NCBI GenBank assembly: GCA_039583875.1
Contig: CM077163.1
Coordinates: 108,323,213 to 108,387,212 of the forward strand
DNA length: 64,000 bases
Direction of reading: 5' to 3'
From: Platanthera guangdongensis
Lineage: Eukaryota; Streptophyta; Magnoliopsida; Asparagales; Orchidaceae
The notes under the pieces are model-generated. The model had not been told where the DNA came from. It searched no databases and was given only the letters and a program-made list of their open reading frames with translations. Of the stretch, positions 21,213-32,446 are shown piece by piece (within the stretch, counting starts at the first letter, position 1; the number at the start of each line of letters is the position of its first letter). The position numbers and the translations under genes are program-made.

Positions 21213-22767
21213 ATGTGTCTCTATATCCTATTTTCTTTATGTATTTGTGTCTTGTACTATTACTTTATATCAGTGTATTGTAGTTCTTTCAGCTATTGTA
21301 TATCAGTGTATTTCATTACAGCTCCTGTTTCATTACTGTGATCTACTTTTCATGATAGCAGTTTTTTTTATTTCTTCGTGAAATTACTCTATGTCTGCTC
21401 TTTACATTGCACTAAGGACATTACAAATTTTAAGTCTGGGGGTGGAATGGCTGTTCATGTGGTTACAATTGATTCTAATTTGGCTATCATAATACTCAAG
21501 TTTGTTATACCACCCCCCCCCCTAAAAAAAATAAAAAAAAATTTTGTTCCTTTAAGCTCTCATTAATTCATTCATTTGGGATGATAACTATCTACTTTAA
21601 CTTCGCAAGCTGATTAAAATGAATTGATGTAGACTCATAGAGTATTCAACTTTGTTGATTCGTAATTAAGTATAGAAATTCATTAGCTTAATTTTCTCTA
21701 CATAATTTACTTTTAAGATTAACCCTCTATATTATTAACTATCAATCACTCTATTTTAGAAAATATACTTATCTATGATAATGCGAGTCGATGAGTGTAA
21801 CAATTTTCTATAATTTGGTATTAGGGAATCAAAATGAAAAATACTCTTTATTGATGTCCAGAACTTATCCTCTATCGATCCTCAAAACATTACATAGGTT
21901 AATTAGTAAGGGCAGAAATGACTTAGGCCCCCTATTGGATAGCTTGAGCCTTGTTTACCCAAAACCTTTAACATGATACCCTTGCACACCCAATTTGAAC
22001 CTAATCCCCATCCTTTTGATGCTCTTCCACTAAAATTCACCAAGGCCAAATCCTTACCTATTTGCACACCTATCATTGAGACCTTCTTGAAATGAGTATG
22101 TTCATAGTGATATATGGCCTGAGTGCGTGTATATTTGCACCCACTCGGAATGATCCCTACTATGGCCCCTTGGTTAAGAAAAATAAAAGTTTGGAGTATC
22201 TTTCAAGAAAATAATATGGGAAGTATGCTAATTGCAAAGTCTGGGGGTGCTTTTATAACACCGATGTATGTTAAGGTATATACCAACAAAAGGCTCAATC
22301 GTGATTTAGGTGTGGAAAACCCATCACATTTATCTTTGATTACCTCGCCTATAATCTTCTATCCTAAGACAAAAAGGCTACACCATCATACAAGTCCTAA
22401 GGATCCAACCTTACTGAGACTAACTAGTGCCGTGCAGAGGATGTAAAAAGGGTAAGCCTGTGACCGTCAATATGGGTACTTATAAGTTTTGAAATACTAA
22501 TACGTATCTTATTGAGATTGTTATTTTCTCCTCATATTTGTTATAGATAACTATACTCCTATTTATAAAAATGAGTGAGAGATAGTTAAAAGATATATTG
22601 GAAGAATTTTAAGATTACGTTATATTTAGAAAAGTCTGCTAAGCTTTTTCCTATGCGATTACATCATCAAAGTCTCTTAAATTCATATCAACCAGTGTGC
22701 GGAGGCAAAATTATTTATTGGTAACCCAAGTGTTTGAATTAGTTTGCTTAGGGACAAGCAAACATCT
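21213..22767 (+). other. Athila 3' non-coding spacer
   Basis: AT-rich, no coding region. It contains two internal copies of the Athila polypurine-like phrase, AAGTCTGGGGGTGG at about 21439 and AAGTCTGGGGGTGC at about 22238, and a C run at 21511-21521. Confidence 0.7.
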
Positions 22768-22782
22768 AAGTCTACGGGTATT
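22768..22782 (+). other. Polypurine tract of the Athila-like element (degenerate)
   Basis: AAGTCTACGGGTATT abuts the 3' LTR. Internal spacer copies read AAGTCTGGGGGTG and the related element at 62875-62889 reads AAGTATGGGGGTATT, so this tract has probably lost two G positions. Confidence 0.7.
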
Positions 22783-24388
22783 TGATGAGTGCGATTATGA
22801 TAAGATTTTTACTATCATGATTGTAATCATGTCTACTATTTCTACCTCCTTTTATTGTAATTTCGCGAGAAAAGTCAAAGAATTATCTTATCATGATTCG
22901 GAGAGCACAGTTAGGATTTTTGTTATTCCTTATATTGAGCTATCTAATTTATTCCTTCACTTTTATATGCAGGTAGCGCTAACCAGTGGAACTAAAGGTC
23001 TTTGATCAAACAGAGGAGTTCACGGAGTCAACATGGCTGATGACAGGACAACATTTTGGCGCACACGAGAGGACACACGGCCGTGTGCCTACCCGTGTCC
23101 TATGTACCCTAGAGCTGAAGAAATTGGACGCAGGAGACAAAGACTCACACAGGTAGGAACACGCCCGTGTGCCTACCCGTGTCATATTTGAACACGACTG
23201 CTGACCAACCCGTGTCTGAGGAACTTGAAGAACAACACGACGGTGTGCATACCCGTGCCATCTGACACGACCCACTACTAGACACGCCTACTCGTGGGGA
23301 ACTGCATAGGAACCATCCACATGACCTGACACACGATCGTGTTGGAACTCGTGCCCGACCTGTTTGCAAAGGGACTATTTAAAACTTTTAGTAAAATTAG
23401 AGAGAAACTTTTGGATCATTCTAGAATTGGAGAACTTCTGAAGCCTGAAGTGGAGCATCCAAGAGAAGGTGGATTGAAGGGTACTTTATATTCATTTTAT
23501 CTATTCATTAATCCCTTTTAATCTTTCCTTTCTCTTGGTGATTCAACTTTGTTTATTTTTTAATTTGCATGAACTTATATTTGAACAATTTGTTAATCAT
23601 GTCTCGCATTGTTTACATCAAATTTGTAGTATTTTATTCGTATGTAGGCTTACAAACAAAGATCTTTATCCTAATTATGAATTTATTATTTGTCTTACAT
23701 GAATTGCAAATCTCTAGATTGAGAAATTGGATGTTTATTATGAAATTTACATGTTCATAGTTTGGTGTGAGACCTCTTTATAATTCGAATTTCATGATCG
23801 ATAGATATGTTATTTGGAAAATTGGAATACGAATAAATGAATTCATGATATTTTAGAGATAGAATTTCATGGATTTATGTAATAGATAGGGTGTTTATTC
23901 AATGCAAATTTGAGTATTGTAAATTGTTCGAGAGAAAATTTACTAACTTAGATTTAGATTTTGAATTGCTCTAGAGAGAATTTGATAAATATTTACCCTT
24001 TACAATACAACAAATTTGATTGTCTTATGCTTTCATGATTAAATAGAATTGAGTGAATGAATGAATATTTTCATGTAATTGCTCATAAGCTTTCGGTTTG
24101 TTATCATGTTCAATCTTCCAATGCTGATTTATCCAATAGTCATAGTTAGGTTAATTTAGGTTAGAAATCAATTTTACTTATAGGTACGATAATAGAGTGA
24201 GGATGAGTATGAATACTTGAATTGGCCCTGTGGAATATGACACGAGATGTAGATTTCTCCTGTACTATGATTGATAGGTGCACTTGCCTGAATGTTAATT
24301 CAATCTAGCTTATGCCCATCTACATAGTTATACTAGAATGTAGAATGAAATCACATTGAGTTATTACTTGTTAGCAAAGCAATCATCA
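22783..24388 (+). repeat. 3' LTR, Athila-like element
   Basis: TGATGAGTGCG...AATCATCA, direct repeat of 11934-13540, with the palindrome array at 23060-23360 and the TATTTAAA box at 23376-23383. Followed by GAAGG. Confidence 0.95.
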
Positions 24389-25282
24389 GAAGGTTTCTTC
24401 TAAGTCCTGAAGGTTAGAGTCCACCTCCTGACTCTTGATCATGAGGTCATCCATGTACAACTCCAGGTTCCTCCCCTTCTGTTCCCGGAAGACCCTGTCC
24501 ATCATCTTTTGGTATGTTGCTCTTGTATTCTTTAGCCCAAAGGGCATCATTTTGTAGCAGTAGCACCCATCCCACATGATCAATGAGAAGTCCTTGACAT
24601 CCGGGGGGTGCATCCTGATCTGGTGGTAACCTGAAAATGCATCTAAGAAACTCATTACAGAAAAACCGACGGTTGAGTCAACCAGCACGTCGATCTGAGG
24701 CAAGGGATAACAGTGCTTAGGGCATGATTTATAAAGCAAAGAAAAGTCAACACACATACGCCACCGACCGTCTCATTTTTTAACCATAACAACATTAGAG
24801 ACCCAGCTGGGGTATTGTATTTCAGATACAAAGCCGGCCTTGAGAAGTTTAGCCACCTCCACTCTGATGGACTCGGCCAGCTTCTCTATGGTGGACCTCT
24901 TCTTCTGCTGGATGGGGCGTGCTCCCGGATCCAGGTAGAGGCGGTGGAAAGCCACGTCCGCGTCAACCCCAGGCATCTCCACGACACTCCATGCGAAGAT
25001 GTCCACATTCTTTTGGATGCATGCCAGCATCCTCCCCTGAGCCTTCGGGGTCAACCCCCCGCTGACGTGAACCTTCTCCAGCCTGCATCCAAGGGTGATG
25101 ACCTCCATCTCTACCAATTCTTCTGTAGCCTCCAGCCTGGACTGCTCCCCACATTCTCCTACGTCCCTCTCCTCCGACATAAGAACCTCTGCTTCCACCT
25201 CTTCCTCTGTGGCCATCACCTCGGCCAACTCCTCCGGGTCTCCTCCTGTCACCTCTACCTCGGTGCAGTTCTCCACCTCCAT
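24389..25282 (-). pseudogene. Tat-like reverse transcriptase (element C)
   Basis: Minus strand. 24773-25282 holds the pre-RT region: ACIQKNVDIFAWSVVEMPGV, YLDPGARPIQQKKRS, VAKLLKAGFVSEIQYPSWVS, NVVMVKK. After a stop, 24386-24757 continues MCVDFSLLYKSCPKHCYPLP, SFLDAFSGYHQIRMHP, MMPFGLKNTRATYQKMMDRV and the catalytic ELYMDDLMIKS. The frame ends at DLEETF where the Athila-like element inserted. Copies viral-type RNA into cDNA in an intact element; here split and interrupted by stops. Confidence 0.9.
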
Positions 25283-25345
25283 CTCCTCCCTGCCATCCTC
25301 CTACTCTGCTTCCTCCATTCTCCGCTCCATCTCCTCGACCCCTTC

Positions 25346-26018
25346 CTATAAGGAGATAGAGTTTACGATGGTGACATAGCACTCTCGCGCCAATTTAGGG
25401 TAACCCCGGACCCGGACATGTATCGCCTCGGCATTAAACTTCAGGCATTGGTGGAGCGACGAGGGGATACAGCGAAAGGCACTGATGAGGGGCCTTCCAA
25501 AGATGGTATTGTAGCTGCTGGGGGCATCCACGAAGACAAATCAGTAGTTCCGGGACTGCCACCCCCCCCCCCCCGAGGGTGACATGGAGTCCCACTCCTC
25601 CTTCTACCTCCTTCCTCTCCCCCGAGAACCAAAACAATAGTCCATCTGAAGCCAGCACCCTCTTTACCTCCACCTTCATTGCGTCAAATGTCTTTTTCAA
25701 GATGACATTGACAGAGCTTCCATTGTCAATGAGGATCTAGGAGACATTGAAATTCTCGATGGCCGTCTGGATGACCAGCGCATCGCAAAAGGGATCCTCA
25801 TGATCCGGCATATCATTCCTTAAGAAGGTAATCTTCTCTTCTAGGGGTAGGGTCTGGGATGTAGAGCGAACGCTTCGACCGTACATGGTGTGGAGGCTTT
25901 CCTTCTGAGAGGCCTCAACTCCCCCCCCCCCACATGGATCACTCTGATCCCTCCTCGGGTCTGACGTCCGCCCGATCTTCACATCGGTCCTCCTCCGCCT
26001 GAGGTAGGACCACTTCAA
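25346..26018 (-). pseudogene. Tat-like protease region (element C)
   Basis: Minus strand. Conserved phrases in order: DHEDPFCDALVIQTAIENFN, then the active-site region LIDNGSSVNVIL (D-N-G-S-S, intact, unlike element A), KKTFDAMKVEVKRVLASDGL and VEGGVGLHVTLGG, then RPLISAFRCIPSSLHQCLKF before the linker. Frame changes and stops occur, notably beside the run of 13 C at 25562-25574, where element A has only six C. Confidence 0.8.
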
Positions 26019-26557
26019 TCGTCACCACCAGGAGCCCCTGTTGCTGATATTGCTCCATGTTTCCTCTCATCTTGAGGAACTCCGGGCACCTGGTCGTGGC
26101 ATTCCCTTCCTCTTAGTGGAAGTCGCAGTAGGGATACTCCACCCTGACTTCTCTTCTCTTCCTTCGCGCCGCTCTCCTCGCCTCCCCAATGGCTATGACC
26201 AAAGCCTGATCTTGATTGGCGAGTGGAGGTCTTTGCCCCTGCCTCCAACCCGGGGGGTGGAACTGAACCTGGCTCCCCTGGTGGTGGTCCCTTCCCTGGT
26301 ATCCTCTCCATGGCCCTTGGTCTTGCCACTCGGGCCTCCAGTCCAACAGACGGTTCGACTCCTAAAGCCCCCAGCTGGGCTGCTGCTGTCCCTGAAGTTG
26401 CCTCTGTTCCCTCTATCGGGGTTCTGCTCTGCTCTACTCCCATCTTGCCTCGTGCCACCTCTCGCCTCCTTCTCTTCCTCTGTGGCCCACCTGACCAACT
26501 TTGGGCAAACTCCGAATTCGACGCTTCCCCGTCGACTTCTCTCGCCTCCCTCTCCAT
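26015..26557 (-). pseudogene. Basic gag C-terminal region (element C)
   Basis: Arg/Gly/Pro-rich translation with GGPQRKRRRREVARGKMGVE and QSRTPIEGTEATSGTAAAQL, homologous to 5565-5903 of element A but longer and more intact. Near its end another frame reads VEYPYCDFH and TRCPEF, a probable remnant of a Cys/His knuckle. Lies between gag and protease. Confidence 0.65.
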
Positions 26558-26610
26558 CAGCTCCTCGTAGGTGAGGGGGGCACTCTATTCAGCTCCATCT
26601 TTAAGTTACC

Positions 26611-26739
26611 CTATTGCAGCCGCATGGTGAAAGCCATCATCAGGCTATGGCCCGACATCTCCTCGACCTGGGTGACCTCCTCCTGGAGCCGATCAACATA
26701 GCTCCCCAAGGTCTCATTAACCCCCTGCTTGATGTGGAA
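26611..26739 (-). pseudogene. Tat-like gag, 3' fragment (element C)
   Basis: Minus strand reads FHIKQGVNETLGSYVDRLQE then EVTQVEEMSGHSLMMAFTMR, the end of the gag domain. It is separated from the rest of gag (39420-39829) by the SIRE-like insertion. Joining the flanks after dropping one CAGGG restores ESLFHIKQGV exactly as in element A. Confidence 0.85.
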
Positions 26740-26744
26740 CAGGG
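26740..26744. repeat. Target site duplication (left), CAGGG
   Basis: Matches CAGGG at 39415-39419 on the other side of the SIRE-like element. Confidence 0.9.
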
Positions 26745-26889
26745 TGTTGGGTCGATTGGAATATATGTACCTGATTTGAAGAAGCCTCACCCTACTCAAT
26801 GATATACATCAAGGTGTATTTAATATTCTTTGAGTTTCTTTGTGTAGGTTAAGTAATTGCAAGTTTGCAGGAAAAGTTTCTAAGTCCAT

Positions 26890-27590
26890 GTGTCGACACC
26901 TAGAAGAAAAGTGACGACACTTAAGAAGGCTTGTGTCGACACCTAGAGAAGCTGTGTCGACACTTGGAGTAATTGTGTCGACACCAGGAAGGCAGAGTCG
27001 ACACCAGAGGAAATTTGTCGACACATACAGGTTGTGTCGACACACAATGAATAAATGTCAACATAATCAGTGTCGACACTTAGAAGCAGTGTCGACACTC
27101 AGAGAAACTTTGTCGACAACAAAAGTGTCGACACTAGGAGGCTGTGTCGACACTCAGCAAACTTCAACAAAGTTTAAGTACAAGATTCAACACAAAGAAG
27201 ATGTGTCGACACTCAGCAAAGTCTCAACACATGAAGAATGTGTCGACACGAAGGAAATGTGTCGACACTCAGCAAAAGTTTCAACACAGAAGGCATGTGT
27301 CGACACAAAGAAGATGTGTTGATACTTAGCAAGTTTCAACATAAGAAGATGTGTCGACACAAAGGAGTTGTGTCGACACTTAGCAGAAATCAACTAAGTA
27401 TTGAAGAAGAAGGACTTGTGTCGACACACAGGATCAGTGTCGACACATTCTGAAGAAGCAGTGTCGAGAAGCTATTACAACAACACAAGGAGTTGTGTCG
27501 ACACCATGAAGGCTAGTGTCGACACTTAGTCTACTTATGTCGACACTTAGTCTATGTGTGTCGACACATAAAGACTATCTGTCTCGACAC
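26890..27590 (+). repeat. GTGTCGACAC palindrome array, SIRE 5' LTR
   Basis: By eye about 23 exact copies of the 8-bp palindrome TGTCGACA, most extended to GTGTCGACAC, plus about six one-mismatch copies, in some 700 bp. Spacing is irregular (about 15-40 bp) with A/G-rich spacers such as AAGAAG and AGCAAA, so it is not a simple tandem satellite. Each site contains a CpG and a SalI-type GTCGAC core. It ends about 135 bp before the TATA box. Confidence 0.9.
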
Positions 27591-27724
27591 TTTCAGACAG
27601 TGACAGAGATTTCAAGAAGTGACTGAATGACTTGACAGCTGCCATTTCAACCGGTCAACTGCTACTGTCAGAGCTGTCAGAAGACTGTTAGAAACCGGAT
27701 CAGCCGGACACCATGAAGAAAGCT

Positions 27725-27732
27725 TATATAAA
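27725..27732 (+). promoter_or_regulatory. TATA box, SIRE 5' LTR
   Basis: TATATAAA within AGCTTATATAAAGGC; conserved in the 3' LTR (38522-38529). Confidence 0.75.
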
Positions 27733-28627
27733 GGCATATTCCTTCAACAGAAAGTGAATTAACCAAGCAATCAATGAAGTGAAAAACAACACAACAAGAA
27801 GAAGACCTTCAAGTGAAGATCTAAGAAGTTGGAGAGAAAGAGCTCCTTCTAAGAAGTGTAGTTGCTGAACCGGGCTGCTAAGTTAGATTCAGATTGATAT
27901 CTGAATCTCAAGACAGAAGTTGATCAAAGATCATCTTCGGGAGATTCAACCCTACTGTGTTCTAATTGAAGAAGCTTTGAAGAATGCCAAGGGAGGTTGA
28001 TCTCAGTCAAGTTCTTCCAAGAACTCATCAAGAAGCCAGTCAACTCATCTCTCTCTATCTGAGTTGTGGTCATATACTTTGTATTTTTCTAATTTCTGTA
28101 GGATCTTGTATAGATCTGAGTTGTAAGCCTAAATCTATAAAGGCTGAGGTAGGGCTTGTGTGCCTGAATGTAGGATATACATTTCTCTGAGTGTAGGCCT
28201 TCTTGAAGGATGAGTGTAGGCCTTGTTGAAGGCTGAGTATAGGTCTTGGTGAAGACTGAGTGGTAGGGCTTTGTGCCTGAGTGGTAGGAGTGGGAACACT
28301 CTGAGTTGTAGGAACTTGTTTGGGTTCTGAGCTGTAAGATCTATGGATCTGAGAAGTAGTGGAGAAGTTAGGCCGAATCTAGTACACTACTAGATAGGCG
28401 AAGGGGGAAAGTGGATGTACCCAGACCTTGGGGAACAACTATGAAAGCTTTGTGTACTCTGTGTGTGATTTATTCTGTGATTGGTGTGTTATATGTGCTG
28501 AATTGCTGTAGAGGAATGCATAAACAGGTCTAATAATTCAGTGTTTCTGCCTTTAAAGTTAAAAAGATTAAGTGCACCTACTCACCCCCCCCCCCCCTCT
28601 AGGTGTTTAGGCACTAGTTCTTTCAAG

Positions 28628-28643
28628 TGGTATCAAAGCGAGG
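28628..28643 (+). other. Primer binding site, tRNA-iMet type
   Basis: TGGTATCAAAGCGAGG, 2 bp inside the LTR. It differs slightly from the usual TGGTATCAGAGC complement of initiator tRNA-Met. Confidence 0.85.
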
Positions 28644-28717
28644 TTACTCAAAAAAGGACATAACAGTCTGAGTAAAAGATCCTGTAGGCAGAATCAGCAT
28701 AATCAAGAATCAAGAAA

Positions 28718-30763
28718 ATGGGTTCAACTGAGAATCACAAAGAGCTAGGATCCATGAAATTGCCAATCTATAGAAAAGAGATTTTTGGCATATGGAAAGA
28801 GAGGGTTAGACTTTTTATGGAAGCCTCTGACCCAAGAATTTACATTACAGTCAAATAAGGGTCATATGTGCCAATGAAAGTATCTGTTCTAGATGCAAGT
28901 CAGAGAACTCCCAAAGACTATTCAGAAATGACAAAAGATGAGATTATTCTGGCCACTATGGACAAGAGGGCCCAGAATATTATTGTAAGTGCAATTGATG
29001 ATGTCACATTTCAGAACCTAATACATTATAAAACATCAAAAGAAATGTGGGACACACTGATAGTTTACATGGAGGGATCTGAAGAAGTTAGACAAGACAG
29101 GAAGTTCTTGTTAAATCAAGAGTATGAAAGCTTCAGACAAGGAAAGTCTGATACCATAACTGAATGGTACAATAAATTATATAGGATAGTCAATGAGTTG
29201 ATGTCCTATGGAAGAGAGTTCAGCAATTATGAGTTGAATGATAAGTTCTTGAGATCCCTGACAAAGGACTGGGACACCAAGATTTGTGCCATAAGGGAAA
29301 TGGCCAAAATAGCTGACATACCTCCTCCAACTTTGTTTGGAAAACTGTTATCTTATGAGATGCAGTTAATGGTAAGGAAGGAGGAAGAAAAGACTACTAA
29401 GATGGAGCACAAAGAAAGAGCTGTGGCCTTCAAGACTGAAGCCACTAGGAAATATAAAAACAAGTCTCCATCTCCACCTCAAAAAGTTGCTGAGGCTGAG
29501 ACAGATACTTCAGATAGCAAGAAGTCAGAAAGCAGTGAAAGTGATGAAGACTTTGCTGCATTTACTAGAAATTTTTAGAAGTTTCTAAAGAAGAAGCAGT
29601 GGAGGTCCAAGCCATCCACTTCACAGACAAAAGATGACTATTATCAGAACAGGAAGTCATCAAGGAATGACAGGAGAAAGTCCAAGTCTAGTAAAACTAC
29701 ATCCTCAAAGATAGTATGCTATTTTTGCAATAGACAAGGACATGTAATAGCTGATTGTCCAGAAAAGAGGAAAGAGTCCACTGACAAGAAGAAGACACAG
29801 TTCAAGGGCAAAAAGGAAAGGTCCTTTGTTGCCAAGAAGGATAAAAGTCTGACTGATATGTCATCATCAGAAACAGATTCAGAAGCTGAATCCTATATTG
29901 ACTTGTTTGTTGAAGAAGAAGAAAATGAGTGCATGCAGCTAATGAACTCAATTTATGAGCATGAGGACATTCAGTGCAAGGGACTGATGGCCTTATTAGA
30001 AGGAGACAAAATCCAGGATCAGCCTGGACCTACTCAGGTACAAAATTATACTTCAAGTTCAATTTCTAGTACTGAGTCAGATTCAGATACATCAGCATCA
30101 AGTGATGTGAGTGGATCTGAATTTGAAGGAGACATTCATCAGTTAATTGATGAATATAGAGTATTGTTGCAGGTTTTGAAGAAAAGCAAACTCTTGACCA
30201 AAACTCAGGCTAAGGAGATTGCTAGTCTTAAAGAGGCTGCAACAGATTTTGACAACTTATTAGATCAAAAACTAAATGAAATAGCCAGACTGAAAAACAT
30301 TACTGTTATTCAGATGGGGACTATTACATTTAAGAATGATCAAATTAGAAATCTGGAGATTAGTCTTCAGAAGGAGAGAGATATTGTAGCAAGTTTTTCT
30401 AAACCAAAATCTGTTCTACCTTTGATAGATGAGTTTGTACCTCATAAGGGTAAAACTGGATTGGGGTTTACAAAACCTGCCTGGACAGTAAAGTCCAAAT
30501 CTAAGGGCAAAGCCCCAGTACTCAAAAAGAAGCCTGCTATAGATAAAACAGCCAGGGTTCTACCTAAACAAAGGTACAACAGATTTGAGTGATGGTGTTG
30601 TGGCAAGGTAGGCCACTTTGACATAGATTGTTGGCATAATTCAAGTGCCAAGGTGAGTAGCAAAATACCTGCTAGAAAAGCTACAAGTAGTTTTGTTAAG
30701 AGTCAGACTAACTTGCACCAAGGACCCAAGAATTATTTGGGTTCTAAGGTTAAGTAATCTGTT
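28718..30763 (+). pseudogene. SIRE-like gag with two zinc knuckles
   Basis: Starts at ATG 28718 (MGSTENHKELGSMKLPIYRK) and stays in one frame with pol. Stops interrupt at 28856 (TAA), 29576 (TAG), 30590 (TGA) and about 30754 (TAA). The UBN2-type gag domain shows SKEMWDTLIVYMEGSEEVRQ, LLNQEYESFRQGKSDTITEW, YGREFSNYELNDKFLRSLTK. A first CCHC knuckle reads CYFCNRQGHVIADC (about 29719). A long acidic Ser/Glu-rich and coiled-coil stretch follows, typical of the large SIRE gag. In the second knuckle (CCGKVGHFDIDC at about 30596) the first Cys codon has become the TGA stop. The product would package element RNA. Confidence 0.9.
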
Positions 30764-32446
30764 TTGCAGGTAAGTCCAAGTGGCCATGCCCCAATATGGT
30801 ACTTGGACAGTGGATGTTCCAAGCATATGACTGGAACTAAGGGATTGCTGAAGGACTATACACCAATCAAGGATGGTCCTAAGGTTACCTTTGGTGGTTC
30901 AGAAAAAGGAATCATCAAAGGCTTTGGTAACATTTCTAGCAACCTTATTACAATTACTCAAGGGGATTATGTAAAGGGTTTGAAACATAACCTCATTAGC
31001 ATAAGTCAGCTGAGTGATTTAGGATATGACATCTCATTTGTCAAGGATGGTTGTCATATCAGTAGGTCAAGTGATCAAAAGATCATTCTGACAGGATATA
31101 GGATGAGAAATGTCTATTGTCTAGACATTATGTGTGAGAACCTTGTTTCTCCTATATGTCTTGTAGCTGATGAGAAAGTCTCACATTGTGTTAAATGGCA
31201 CAAGAGGCTGGCTCATCTTAACTATAAGATAATTGGCCAACTCTTTAGCAAAGAGTTAGTGAGGAATGGTCCTCAGGTTAAGTGTATAAATTTTGGGATA
31301 TGCTCAGCTTGTCAAAAGGGCAAGAAGACCAAATCCACCTTTCATAGCATTGAGAACAAAGATGCTGTGAGGTGCCTATACATCTTGCATATGGATCTTT
31401 TTGGTCCTATGCCAGTTCACAGCATAGGTCAGAAGGTCTACACATTTGTGGTTGTAGATGATTATTCAAGGTTTTCCTGGGTATTCTTCCTAAGGCAAAA
31501 ATCTGAAACTCCTAATATCTTTTATAGTTTTGTTAAACAAATTCAGAATGAGTTAGACAGTACAGTGGTCAAAATAAGAAGTGATCATGGTACTGAATTC
31601 CAGTCTAATAGCATGACAAAACTATGTGAAGAGTTTGTGATATTTCAGGAATTTTCCTCACCAAGAACATCTCAGGAAAATGGTATTGCTGAAAGGAAAA
31701 ATAGAACCTTGATAGAGGCTGGTAGAACCCTATTGAGTGACACATCTCTCCAAGAATATTTCTGGGCTGAGGCAGTAAACACTGCATGTCATGTAATTAA
31801 TAGGGCTACTATCACCAAGAGCCACAATAAGACCCCCTATGAGATTGTGAAGGACAAAAAACCAAATCTATCCTATTTCAGGATCTTTGGTTGTAAATGC
31901 TATATAATTAACAATGGTAAGTCTTATTTAACCAAGTTTGCTGCCAAATCCCAAGAGGGGATCTTTGTTGGGTACAGCAACAACAGTAAGGATTATAGGG
32001 TCTACAACTTGACTACTCAAGTTGTAGAAGAGTCAGTTCATTTAGTTTTTGATGAAGCTAGACTCATTAACAATGGATTGCCTCGAAGTGCTTGCAGCTC
32101 TACAGATGTAACTGAGAAGATGGACAAGCTTACCTTAACAGAAGGTCCTACTGCAAGTCAGCAAGTAGAAGAAGGTGGCTATTGTCCAAGGGGAGTACAA
32201 GATACTCCTGTTGCTGAAGAAGACCAAGAAGAGCAGCTGAATGAAGAAGTTGAAGGTGTACAACCAGAAGACAGGCTGCCTCCAGCAAATAGGCATTTAA
32301 AAGATCATCCAGCCAATCAAATTATTGGAGATCTCAGACAAGGGGTACAAACAAGGAGCAGGAATCTAAGTTCAGTTCTCTACTCTAGCTTTCTATCCCA
32401 AGTAAAGCCAAAGAAATTTGAAGAAGCTATCCTAGATCCTCATTAG
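30764..32446 (+). pseudogene. SIRE-like protease and integrase
   Basis: Continues the gag frame. Protease active site WYLDSGCSKHMTG (D-S-G-C-S, normal for Copia). GAG-pre-integrase/zinc region: WHKRLAHLNYKIIGQLF with CSACQKGKK. Integrase catalytic core: LHMDLFGPMPVHSIGQKVYT (Asp 1), KIRSDHGTEFQSNSM (Asp 2), PRTSQENGIAERKNRTLIEA (Glu). C-terminal GKPYEIVKDKKP-like and YFRIFGCKCYIINNG, SQEGIFVGYSNNSKDYRVYN follow. The frame closes with TAG at 32444, replacing a normally conserved tryptophan just before RT. Domains are otherwise full length. Confidence 0.92.

Larger units (their letters stand above)
11934..24388 (+). mobile_element. Athila-like Ty3/Gypsy retrotransposon, full length (12,455 bp)
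   Basis: Two LTRs of about 1.6 kb in direct orientation (11934-13540, 22783-24388), TG...CA ends and a 5-bp GAAGG target duplication define the element. Order: PBS, gag, protease, RT-RNase H, integrase, a palindrome array with TATA box, an Athila ORF1/env-like gene, a long non-coding 3' spacer, a polypurine tract and the 3' LTR. It sits in the RT/RNase H junction of element C. Coding regions contain stops, a 26-bp duplication and frameshifts, so it is not autonomous. Confidence 0.95.
26745..28625 (+). repeat. 5' LTR, SIRE-like element (1,881 bp)
   Basis: TGTTGGGTCGATTGG...CACTAGTTCTTTCA. Order inside: short unique start, GTGTCGACAC array (26890-27590), TATATAAA box (27725-27732), a leader with repeated 'gagtgtaggccttgttgaagg' type phrases (28190-28320), and a C tract (14 C against 7 in the 3' LTR) before the end. 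Confidence 0.95.

Noticed and set aside
26933..27453. Several open frames on both strands with repeated 'VSTL', 'CRHS' and 'CVDT' peptides, also at 37664-38194
   Set aside because: They are translations of the GTGTCGACAC array in the SIRE LTRs; every frame is open because of the repeat.
26890..27590. CRISPR-like array of short direct repeats
   Set aside because: Spacing is irregular, repeats are 8-10-bp palindromes and the context is a plant LTR.
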